NCBI GenBank assembly: GCA_026874595.1
Contig: CM049306.1
Span: forward strand, 30,929,519 to 30,993,518
Length of the DNA stretch: 64,000 nt
From: Sipunculus nudus
Lineage: Eukaryota; Annelida; Sipuncula; Golfingiida; Sipunculidae
Direction of reading: 5' to 3'
Part shown: positions 13,635-25,600 of the stretch, one piece after another
Layout: each line of letters starts with the position of its first letter
Numbering within the stretch: position 1 is the stretch's first letter
Notes under the pieces: generated by a model
Databases searched by the model: none
Seen by the model: the letters and a program-made list of their open reading frames with translations, nothing else
What the model was told of the DNA's origin: nothing
Made by a program: the position numbers and the translations under genes

Positions 13635-16600
13635 CTGTAAATATACAAAGAAAAACATGTAAAAATATCAAGAAATACATGTAGAAATACACAAGAAATA
13701 CATATAAAGCCTGACTTAAGGAAACAGGAAAATATTGCAAAACACTTCAGATGATTGAGGATTCTAACCCAAAATTTCTGGATAATTAGGGTGGTCCTGC
13801 AAAAAATATTTTCATGTCATCAGCACTGTAATAAATTTAGTTTTATATGTCTGTAGCAGGAAACAAGTAAATTATAACTTTGAACCAAACCTTTTACATC
13901 TAAGATTAATTTTAGATTTGGACATGTATGAGATGTTATTTTTACTTACATGCAGTATCTAAGTTTTCATGTATCATCACATTTTTGGTCACTAAAATGA
14001 CACAGTTTGATTTCAGTTGGAATCTTTAAACTTCAACAGATATACAACTTGTCTGGACTCCGGCAATCAAGCTACAATAAGGAGTTCTAGGTGTCAACCT
14101 TGAGTTTGAGTGACCCTCTAAGCAGTTAAGGTTTTAAGAAATTTAGGTAAGTGATGATGAGTTGGTATAGTATCAGGATTTGGCAAATGAAATCTGGGTT
14201 GTCATACCATGGTTTGAACATTGCTGAAAACCTTAGGTTTGAAACAACAAAAAATTTCATGAAAGACAGAACTAGATATTCTTAACTGGCTATGGTACCA
14301 ATCTGTCAAGATTTAATTTTTAACAATGATTGTACCAATTTATCAAGATTTCATTTTCAACAATGATTATACCAATTTATCAAGATTTCATTTTTATTAA
14401 CAATGATTGAACCAATTTATCAAGATTTCATTTTTAACAATGATTGTACCAATTTATCAAGATTTCATTTTTTAACAATGATTGTACCATTTTATCAAGA
14501 TTTCATTTTTTAACAATGATTGTACCATTTTATCAAGATTTCATTTTTAACAATGATTGTACCAATTTATCAAGATATCATTTTTAACAATGACTGTACC
14601 AATTTATCAAGATTTCATTTTTAACAATGATTGCACCAATTTATCAAGATTTCATTTTTAACAATCATTGTACCAATTTATCAAGATTTCATTTTTAACA
14701 ATGATTGTAACAACTTTGTTGCTTCTGCAAGGAAGATGTGCATTCATCCCTGTTTGTGTGTGTGTGTATGTGCACAACAAAACTTGAGCAATCATGAAGG
14801 GAATCCCATGAAATTTTCAGGGCACCTCAGAAATGGGCTAATGAAGAATTGATTAGATTTTTTATGGGGTCTGGCTCATGATCCGGATCCAGGAAGGATT
14901 TCCAGGAATATTCACTAATGTGCAGTCACAAAAGCCCGATTGAGCATGGAAATACGGGCCAATAACTAAATGAAAACACTGGTTGTAGAGTTACTCACAT
15001 TGAGGATTGCCTTTATTTTTTATCTCACATGTACTAAACCATTACACATCTTATTATTTTACCAGCAAAAGATTTATATATTTTATTATAATCTTAATAT
15101 CTGTATTTAGACAGGTGTACAGCCTCCACTGTAGCAGAAAAGAATTTACCTTTCGCAAAAATCTGCTATCCGTAGCTGCGGGGAATACTTCCTTTTCTAA
15201 AACCATCCCCCTGTTAACATGAAACAGACAGTTACTTACCATTTGATAATATAAGCAGACATATGATATCATGTAACTTGACAATGCATAGAATGCATGA
15301 GGTACAAACTAAAACTTTGGGTGCAAAATACTAAAAACACACTTGTGACATGTCATTATGTTTCACTGGACTGTAACACAGTTATTAAGGTTACTACAAT
15401 AACATTTCTTTTACTTGCACTAGGCATGCAGTTAATTGTTAATGTTGGGCCCTGCTACCCACGCAGCCATTCATGTGAATTGATGGTATCTCAGTTAAAA
15501 CCCTTGATGAAAATTATTAATTTGTTTTAACTATGAAGTAAGAAATGATTGATTCTATGTTTGAAGAACATAACTTACATCTGGTCACAAGCTGTGCTGA
15601 AAGCATTCCACCAGGGGTCATCTTTGGTGGTGGGTGTCAAAGTCTGATCTGTGTTTTTCTGCAAAAAAAAGGTAAGATAAAAATTAAACCAGCAATCAGT
15701 TTTTTCACCATTACTAATGACTTTCACAAACTTATTATATCAAGCAACTGTTCTACTGTTAATCTTGTCCCAATTACGTGAGAACATAGCAAACAAAGAT
15801 AAAAGTATTTTTGAGTGCATGAAAATCAAGAATGTTGCTGGCATGCTGAGACAGTCTTTAACCATCTTGATATTTCAGTTACTCAAATCATAATAAATTT
15901 TATTAAAAAGCACTTCAGGCTTGAGCTCTCAAGCTTGTTTTACAATCACCTAGATTCAAACAGAATTATTGAAGAAATTATGGTAAGCATACTAACAGCA
16001 AAGGTTGTTGGATAAAAAGTCTTAATATTGTATTGTAAATATTACATATAGGGCATCATCATGTGCTCCTCAAGTCACTTACTTCATCTACATGCTGAAA
16101 TAGAATATGTGTTCTTGGCTTGATGGAAGGAAGTTAACATGCATCATTTAGTTCATAAAAAATGCCATGTTTCGTGTTATGCAGTGTGTAACACAGTAGT
16201 GGTGTTAGCATATTGTTAACTCTCAGTGACTAGTGCAGCCCCCCCCCCCCCCCCCCCCCCGGCCAGTAAGGATAGTTATTCATTTAGTCAGACTTTAAAT
16301 GTAATTATAATTTTCCACAATTTCAGTTTAATTGACGTGGCAGATAAAAATTTAGATAAATTGTGACAGCCTTGATACTTCATGGAATTTGACAACAATT
16401 TCAATATCCAGAGAGAAGATCACATCATGTGGCTTAAGATGCATTCCATCTCATGAGCACATCCAATCAATGTGGCCTGTAACAGTCTGTGACAGTATTA
16501 ACCTTCATGTATCATTTACAATTATCAATGAGTGCAGTGTTTTTAGTTAAGATGACTCATTGCACAGTCTTGTTTAATATGATTCATCATTTAATCTGTT

Positions 16601-19600
16601 ACTTTTGGCACCAGAGCTCACCTGGACAAACTCGTATGTGACCCCAGGCCCTGCCTCCTGACACCATTCTTTGATTTTGTCTTCAAATGCCACAAGGTCA
16701 ACTGTTGGAGCAATCCTGATGTCAAACCCTGAAAAAGGAACATTATGTTATTAACATCAGGTACCTACTTTAATAAGATTTACAACTGATATCACTCTGA
16801 GTAATTGGCAAGTGTAGATAAAAAACTTTATAGAGAATATCTTGTATAAATTTTTAAATATGTTGTATAATTTGTTAACTGAAGATAAAAAGAAGATCTT
16901 TTAAATTTGCTTGACAGACTTTGCAGGTCTATTTCTGTACATATTTCAGATTTGGAAGATTAAGAATATGCCTCTTTCATTTTCTCTCATATTTTTTTGT
17001 CAATGTAACCACAATATTTTTTAATGCTGGCTTAAATAGGTCCTTTATATACATCAGCAGAATTCCATTCCAGTTTTGGACTTTTTGACAGGGTAGACTC
17101 ACAGTTAATCCTAGAGTCAACCAGGCTCTGTGTACCACATCTGTAGGTACGCCGTGTCTAACACTGAGGTACCCCTGAAAGGAGCACTCATTTTTGAGGG
17201 AAACTCGACAGTGTAGGTACAGCCTTCCCATAAAGCCTATACAGAGTGCCCACCCTGGGTGTACGCTGATTGAAGAATCTCACCACTTCTTGGCTGAGAC
17301 TCCAAATCATGAACTACCAGCTTTGAAGTCTGTCCTCTACTCCTAGATCGCAAAGCCAGTGAAAAGAATAATTTTAAATACTGACTTCATTTCTGCATCT
17401 AGAAGTCATAATAGAAATTGTGTGGTTTTTTTTGGTCTTACCTGCAGCAAGTTCTGTAGGCACTACATTGTATTGCACACCACCCTGAAAATAAATGTAA
17501 GCCATTTCAATAACACTGCTTGAAGGACCCAACATTTTACAAAATGTTATTGATAGCACTAGTGAGTTAATTCTATCAGTGGATGGAATGGTCAGTATAT
17601 ACAGTCAAATCGCAATGTGCATTCAACTCCACGTTTTAAACGACAATACCCCACTCAGGTTGGAATACAGTTTTTTGGACCTGTGCCAGGCCTAGTAATG
17701 AAATGCAAAAGACCTTGCTAAAAAGGTAGCAGCTAAAGCAAAAAGGATACAGAATGAGTGCATTGAATAACTGCTACATAAGGAATGTAACTAATATGAG
17801 GTGTAATGGCTTTGAGGAACTAAAATCTCTAGAGTCCATGGGCATTCCAGCTCAAAGTACAGACTATTCACTTTGTAGTATGCCTAAAGACATAAGCAAA
17901 TGAACTGTACATGCACACTGGACTGTACATACAGAATACATATACTGTGGAAGGGGTTAATTTGGCTTGTCTGAATTTTTCCCGCTTTTTTCATTTAACA
18001 GCATTTGAGCATTTTTGCACAAATCAGTATGTATAGATTATTTATTTTGTAATAAATCATAAAATTTTTGAATGATTATATAAAAGACGGCTAACAAGCT
18101 CTGGGTGACCATGTACATGCTACGGGCGACTGAGTACTATGACCACAAGGTGTAAACAATACATAATTAACCAACAGTAATCACGTTTGAGGATGTAATG
18201 GTAAATGCACCCACGATGTGCGACACATTTGAATTGCTCAACCATAACAACTGTGATAACTAACCAGGAGCCGCTTGTCATGTGTGAACAAGAAACAGAG
18301 CTGACAACAATCACAGCTGCTCCGTCATACTTCTAAGCCATTGGGAGGGGGTTCTAAAGTTGTCTTGATTGTATGAAATAATGCGTGTTCATAATTTAGC
18401 GCAAATCTAGCGAAATTTAAAACCCCGCTAACACAACCACTTCATCAGTATATAAATTCTGTATTTTCAGAAAAAATGTATTATACTTACATCCAGCATG
18501 GTAAGGTTGACTGTTGTTACATCTCCAAGGTGCAGGCAACTGTCAGCTTTAAGTCTGCAACAAAAGGTTTAAACAGATATCTTCAGAGTGTCATTCATGT
18601 CAGGAGTTCTATCATTTTGTGCCCAAAGTTTTTTGCTTTGAAAATTTGTATTAGTTCTTAAAGTTCTTATTAGTTTTAAAGGGAAAACTAATATTGCTGG
18701 CAGGAAGATTGTAATTAAAATCTTTTTTTATGTTATTTTGTATTTTATTTTATCACATAAAAGAAAATGAGAATTACACACAGTTAACAGGCATCACAGC
18801 AAATCTTGGTGGACTGGTTAACATTCCACCATTTCCAATCAGACCTGAACCCAAAACTGGGCTCTGATGACTATTGTTTAAACCATTAATATACAGGTAC
18901 ATCTTCCCTATCATAGTCCACTCACTTCTTCTCTTCCTCCGCACGGAAAGCCAGGAAAGAATTGATGATTTTTCTCTGTGATAAACAAAGAACATTGTTA
19001 ACTTCATATTTCCAAGGTTAAGTTCTAACATTTTTTTTCTTTTTTAACAATATCACAAGGACCATTTGGAACATAGAGTATGGGTAAATTCTTGTCAATT
19101 ATCACAGGATAAAATAGAAAAGTTTGGTAAATTTTATGATATCAATTTTTCAGCTACAGATAACATAACAGGTTTGTTGTTTTTTATAGTATAATGCTTT
19201 TGCCAATCTGCAAATGGTTACAACATGCAAAATTTCTGGCAGAGGGACTCCTGAGAAAAAGTGCATATATATATTTTGTAAAAATGGAACAGCAGGTGAT
19301 ACCACCTGTCTGGTTTACAACAAATGCTGCGTTTGTTACAGCTCAGAAATATGGTAATTACAAGTGTCCAAGTGGAAAATACTGTTCAAAACTTTATCCA
19401 AATGGAATGTAGCACTGGGAAACTAGGATTTTGCGAAGCATGTCAATCAGTCCCACTTAGCCGCCTTCACCTTTATTCACTGCCAATGGGATGCAGGGAG
19501 CAAATAAAGACACCAACATTCGGCTGGTTTACATTAAAGTTTTAAATAACAATTAAAATTGAACAAATGTGACATGAAACATATTTTATTAATCAGTTTC

Positions 19601-22600
19601 TTTTTGGTTACTATAACACTCTATACATCCGGTCAGTGGGTCTTTTGTTGGGTACCGAACGTTTGCAAGTCATACGTATGACCTGCCTTCTGGTAATTAT
19701 CATATTTCTGAGCGGTAAAAAATGCAGCAAAAGCTAGCCAAAATGGATAAACATGCAAATTTTCAGACTGATACATCTGTCCACTCCTGAGTTATGATTG
19801 ATTTTCACACAAAGCAAACGGATGGAAGGATGCCACGTGAAAACAACTGCAGATGGCACCACCAGTCTTGAGTATGAGATGGAGGTATCCAAGATCTGTG
19901 ATCATGCACAATTCCAGGCAATTATGGCAAACCACTCCTGAAGAAAGGGCATAATTGTATTCTACAAAAACTCAAAGGCTGGTGGTCACTGATAACTGTC
20001 TGGCCTATGAGAATACTCTCCAAAATGGATGGACCTGCCAAATTTCAGACCAATACTTTATGAGCAATTTTCACCAAAATCAGACATATTGATGGAAACC
20101 ACGCAAAAATGGCAACAAAAATTGAAAACAAGACTGAAGATCTATGGACATGCATAATTTCAGGCCAATACAGCAAACCACTCCAGAGAAAAGGGCATCA
20201 ATGTATTCTGTGATAATGGAAAAGTAGATGGCACCACCTGTCTAGTTTTTGTAAACAAGGCCTACAGGCCTAATGCGAACCTGTGCATATGGATATACAC
20301 CAGGTATAACGCTTCAATGCTGAACCACTACTTTTCATATATATGAACAATGCAAGTACGAAACATTTTGAACAAGAAACAATACACAAACATCACTGCT
20401 GAAATTCTGGCATGGGTGCACACAACACAAAAATTATTGTAGGTGGCACCACCAGTCTTGTATACAACAAAGCTATTTGACATGTATAAATATGCCCAAT
20501 TTCAGGCTGATATATCAATTTCCTCCGTAGAATAAAGCAGGCACATACACTTTGCAAAAGTCATTGTAGATGGCTACACCTGTCTTGTGAACAAGAAAGC
20601 CATTAAAGACGCATAGACAGGTCAGAATATCAGGCCAATACATCATACTTACCTTGAGTCTGATGCATGGGGCTGACCAGGCTTAGGTGAGAAAAGGCTG
20701 TTGCCCCGAGTGTACTGTGACAAATTACTGGCTCAGGCTACTGCACTGAGTGAACTCTTGACCTGCACCTGGCTAGACCTGAGGGGCATGACACCCATGA
20801 GGTGATCACATGATACTCATGAGGTGATCATATGCTATCCATGAGATGATCACATGCTGCCCATGAGGTGATCACATGCCTTGTGCTTGGCTGCACTGAT
20901 TGAACTGTTGACCTATATTTGGCTGCACTGAATGAACTCTTGATCTGTTGCCAAATCTGAAACAGTTGGCAGTTTCTCAACGTATTCAAGAAACATACAC
21001 AATCTTGGCCTGTTATGTAACTCTGCTAAAATTTATCCAACACAAACCATTTGAACAAACTTGAGAAGGCTCGCCTCTGGGATCATTTCTGTAAAATATT
21101 GAACAATTTGGCTGGACTGTTTACAAGAAGAAGACTTTTAAAGTTTTTTTACAGCTTTTTCCCTGTAAAATCTAAGTAAATGCAGATAGCAAAAATAAGC
21201 TGAATCCATCAACATTTGATATGTGACTGATAATTGCATAAAATTTGGGGATGGTAGCTCCTGCTATTCCTGAGAAATTATGAGTTAGTGTACAGATGAT
21301 ATGTAATATCATAAATCTACATTTTTTAAAAGCTTTTAAAAAACATTCTTGTCAATATTTTCCATAGATATTCTGAAATCTAAATGTCTAGAGGCATGAT
21401 GTAATGGATGCTGATAAACTGGTGCTAGGCTAGATGTATCTGCTTCACACAGCTAACATATTTGGTAAAATGACTCAATTCAATCTTTATAATTCAGCCA
21501 AAATTCATTTTTTGGAAACATAAAAGACAATTATTATTAGAATGATTCAGGGAATTATTCTTGCAAAATATTAAACAAACTGGCCTCAGTATCATCAGTC
21601 GAAAAACATTTTGTAGGTTTATAACTCATATGGGAAAATACAGCAAAATGGCAAAGTTCAGCTTCCCATAACTCAGCCAAAAATCATTGAACCAAAACTA
21701 TTTGAACAAACTTGAATTATCAGCTTCTAAGGATAATTATTGTGTGAGATTTAAGAATTTGGCCCAGTGGTTTTTGAAAAGAAGATTTTTGTAGCCAATT
21801 AGCTAACATGGGCTGTTATGGCATATGACTAAATTCAGCTTCAAATAACTCAGCCAAAAGTCACTGAACTGAGACCATTTGAACAAACTTGAATTATCAA
21901 ACATCTAAGGATAATTAATGTGTGAGATTTCAGAATTTAGCCCAGTGGTTTTTGAGAAGAAGATTTTTGTAGCCACTTAGCTTACAGGGCTGTTATGGCA
22001 TATGACTAAATTCAGCTTCCCATAACTCAGCCAAAAGTCACTGAACTGAGACCATTTGAACAAACTTGAATTATCAACATCTAAGGATAATTAATGTGTG
22101 AGATTTAAGAATTTGGCCCAGTAGTTTTTGAGAAGAAGATTTTTGTAGCCACTTAGCTAAAATGGGCTTTTATGGCATATGACTAAATTCAACTTCCCAT
22201 AACTTAGCCAAAAGTCACTGAACTGAGACCATTTGAACAAACTTGAATTATCAAACATCTAAGGATAATTAATGTGTGAGATTTCAGAATTTAACCCAGT
22301 GGTTTTTGAGAAGAAGATTTTTGTAGCCACTTAGCTTACATGGGCTGTTATGGCATATGACTAAATTCAGCTTCTCATAACTCAGCCAAAAGTCACTGAA
22401 CTGAGACCATTTGAACAAACTTGAATTATCAAGATCTAAGGATAATTAATGTGTGAGATTTAAGTATTTGGCCCAGTGGTTTTTGAGAAGAAGATTTTGT
22501 AGCCACTTAGCTTAAATGGGCTTTTATGGCATATGACTTAATTCAACTTCCCATAACTTAGCCAAAAGTCACTGAACTGAGACCATTTGAACAAATTTCA

Positions 22601-25600
22601 GAAAGCACTACCCTAGGATCATTTCTGTGTGATATTAAACAATTTGGCCATTTCGTTTCAGAGAAGAAGTTATTTGTAGCAGTCAGTATGATACGGGCAT
22701 TGATGACCCCCGTACAAAAAAGGCCGATGCAGGTGGCACACCAATACCACAATTTCAGATATGACTCATGTGACCAACATTGGCATAAAATTTGGTGATG
22801 ATAGCTCAAGCCATTTCTGAGATTGTAATTTTAGTATGCTTTTTTGGACAGATGACTAAGTTCAACATCCTGTAACTCGGCCAAAAATCACCGAACTTAA
22901 ACCATTCGAACAAACTTGAGAGAGAGACTGTTCCAGGAATCATTTCTGTAAAATATTGGACAATTTGGCTCAACAGATTCGGAGAAGATTTTTTAAGCTT
23001 TTTTAGCTTTTTCCCTATAAAATCTAAGAAAATGCAGTTAGCCAAAAAATAACCAAATTCCGATAGAGTTTTTTAGATGATTAATTTTATGCATAAAATT
23101 TCGTGATGCTAATTCGTGCCGTTTTCAAGATAGTATGGGTTAACGTACAGACGATGGACAACAGACGCCGGACGACGCCACACCATCACATGAGCTCACA
23201 GGTTCACTAAAAAACTCTGCAAGGTGGATGAACATGCCAAATTTCAGACCAAAACATTGAATCACTCCTGAGATATGAGTTATTTATTATGGAATATATG
23301 CCTGACATGTGAACATCTTAAAATAACTAAATTATGGTGACAAGCATTGTACAAATAGCCTCAGTTTTTAAAGGGTTGAAAGCATTATTTATCTCTATTA
23401 TAATACATTGGTAATCATCCAGCCATCAATGGAAGGTATAATGGGAATGCGGTCCCATTATACAGGTATAATGGAATGCACCTTGACACGCTGATCACCG
23501 TTGTACACTGGGAAGGTTCGCGGGGGGGGGGGGGGGGGGGGGTAATTAGTATTCATGCACACGCGTTCAACCGTGTCGGCATGTGTCGTTAGTTGGCCAC
23601 GCTGGTCATTTTCAGTGTAGGTTGTGGCGGGGGCCACACGTTTAATTTTTTTTCAGTGTAGGTGGTGGCGGGGGCAACACGTTTAATTTTTTTTAAAGTT
23701 TAGTTAAGTTAGGTAAGAGATGTCGGAGCTGTAAATGCAAAACATGTGGAGAAAGCCACAAACCACCTCGGGGCAAGAAGTGTTTATATATTGGAAAGGA
23801 GTCACCACAATTACTTGCACAGACTAGCCAAGATAAGACTTCACAGTTATCCCCGCCACCACTAGCGAAACCAGCGAGAGGTACTGTAGAGTATGTTGAG
23901 TACCTAAAACTGCTGATTGAGAAGGAAGAAGCAAAAAGAAGTGAGGCACGCATAATGCAAGAGACAGAGTTGCTGGAAAAGAAACTTGCCACCCTGAGAG
24001 CAACTGGTTCTTCCCCTTTGCCTGTTTATGAACCACAGGGTGCGTTGGGCACGGTGCCCGCCAGAGCGGAAGGTGCCCCACAAGAACTACATCCTCTCCA
24101 GAAGCTCGACTCGCTTCTCCAGGCAGCGCAATCAAATGTACAGTCAAGGGACCAGACGGCTGCTGGTAAGCACAGTTTTTTCGCTAATAATCCTCCTCCC
24201 GTTTTAAAACCAGAAGTAATAAGGCCTAAAGACATGTTAGGGGAGGAAAAACCCTTCGACAGATTGACTTTTAGGGAATATATTCACAGCTCATTGAGAA
24301 TTCTGTCAAAAAAAATAATGGAGGGACACAATGATACATTAGGTTATGTGCAACACTTGTGTTTTGTGGCCGGCTAGGCATGCGCTAATATCTACACGAC
24401 TGAGGCCCTCTTGAAATATGACAATGGGGTACACGATAAAGTTTCCGCTGGAGAGATGAATTATGGGGGTTCTGATACAGAGTTATGTAATACCTTCCTG
24501 GGAACAGAGGGCACAATTGCTATGGCTAGGTCGAACAGGCGTAGAGAGAACTATAGGCCCCGTCAGGAGGAACCGGGGGTAGATTCGTCAACAAAGATTT
24601 GTTGGCGATACAATTTTCGTCGCTGTAATGACGGTCGGTCATGCAACCGTGAGCACGCATGTTACTTTTGTGAATCTAAGGACCACAAAGCCAGGGAGTG
24701 CACCAATGTAAAGAAAGATGGTGCCGAGGTAAGGCCTAGTAGTCAGCCTAAACACTAGGATATAGTGGGGAGTCGTTCGGATAACTTGATTGTTCAGTTA
24801 GAACAAATACCCGCTGGAAATGATAAGATAAAATATCAATCGTTGGCGTCGAATATCCCAAGGGATAGTTTTACAATCGCCAGGGTTTATTCTCCCCTGA
24901 AACCGCAAGCATGGTACAATGAACTGTATAAACAGGGAACGGTAGACCCCGATGCTGAATTCTTGTGGGACGGCGTTTGTAATGGGTTTAAAATAGTGGA
25001 TAGTTCTAATGAAATCCCATCTTATCGTTGTTACAATTATAAATCTGCCACAACCTCCGACATAAAATCTCGTATGGACGATATGTTACGAGAAGAGATA
25101 CGAGAGGGCAAATTTTCCCGAAGCTGGGAAACTCCACACTGTGTGCATGCGATCGGTTGTATTGAAAAAGACGGTGGTGGGATTAGGCCTATAAAGGATT
25201 GTAGCAGGCCGCGAGGTAGGTCTATTAATTCTTATATGGAGGTCCCATCATTTCGTTATTGTTCTTTAGACGATGTGGTGAAACTCATGTGGCCGGGGTG
25301 TTATTTCAGTGTTGTGGATATCGCTAAGGCTTATAGGTGTGTGCCTATTTACCCAAACCACAGGAAATATCAAGGTATATCCTGGCAGTTCGCTAATGAA
25401 TTAGAGGGACCAGAGTTTTATACGGACAACTTTCTGTGCTTTGGACTCAAATGTGCTCCTTTCATTTTCACAAGAATATCCATTTTTATCGTTAGAGCAA
25501 TGCTCAACAAGGGATACCGTGTAATTAATTATCTTGACGATTTCCTTGTTATCGCCGACGGTTATGAGAAGTGTAGACAGGGCCAGTTGTGCCTTATAAG

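Larger units (their letters stand above)
20254..23210 (+). mobile_element. 3-kb repeat element, copy I
   Basis: Begins ACAAGGCCTACAGGCCTAAT and ends GCTCACAGGTTCACTAAAAA. The termini are partly inverted (GAACCTGTG against CACAGGTTC). Other copies are at 44651-48440 (same orientation) and 57471-60098 (reverse). No transposase or reverse transcriptase is visible, so it looks non-autonomous. Internal modules are GGTGGCACCACC palindromes, a 27-bp minisatellite at 20790-20880 and a 177-bp satellite at 21650-22610. Confidence 0.8.
23429..23653 (+). repeat. Split direct repeat A1
   Basis: Matches A2 (28659-28880) through the palindrome, CACGCTGATCACCGTTGTAC, the poly-G run and GCATGTGTCGTTAGT, down to CCACACGTTTAAT. 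Its last about 50 bases are duplicated again in tandem up to about 23690. Confidence 0.9.

Noticed and set aside
20790-20880. Possible CRISPR-like array
   Set aside because: Units are contiguous with no unique spacers, in a eukaryotic repeat element; it is a minisatellite.
22558-23045. Minus-strand frames in the 3-kb repeat, similar to one at 57931
   Set aside because: Short frames produced by the repeat; they are not kept open in the copy at 44651-48440 and match no transposon protein.
23693-24235. Antisense frames of 69-107 codons opposite the gag region
   Set aside because: Overlapped by a coherent plus-strand Gag-like frame in a clear element; no recognisable protein in the antisense direction.
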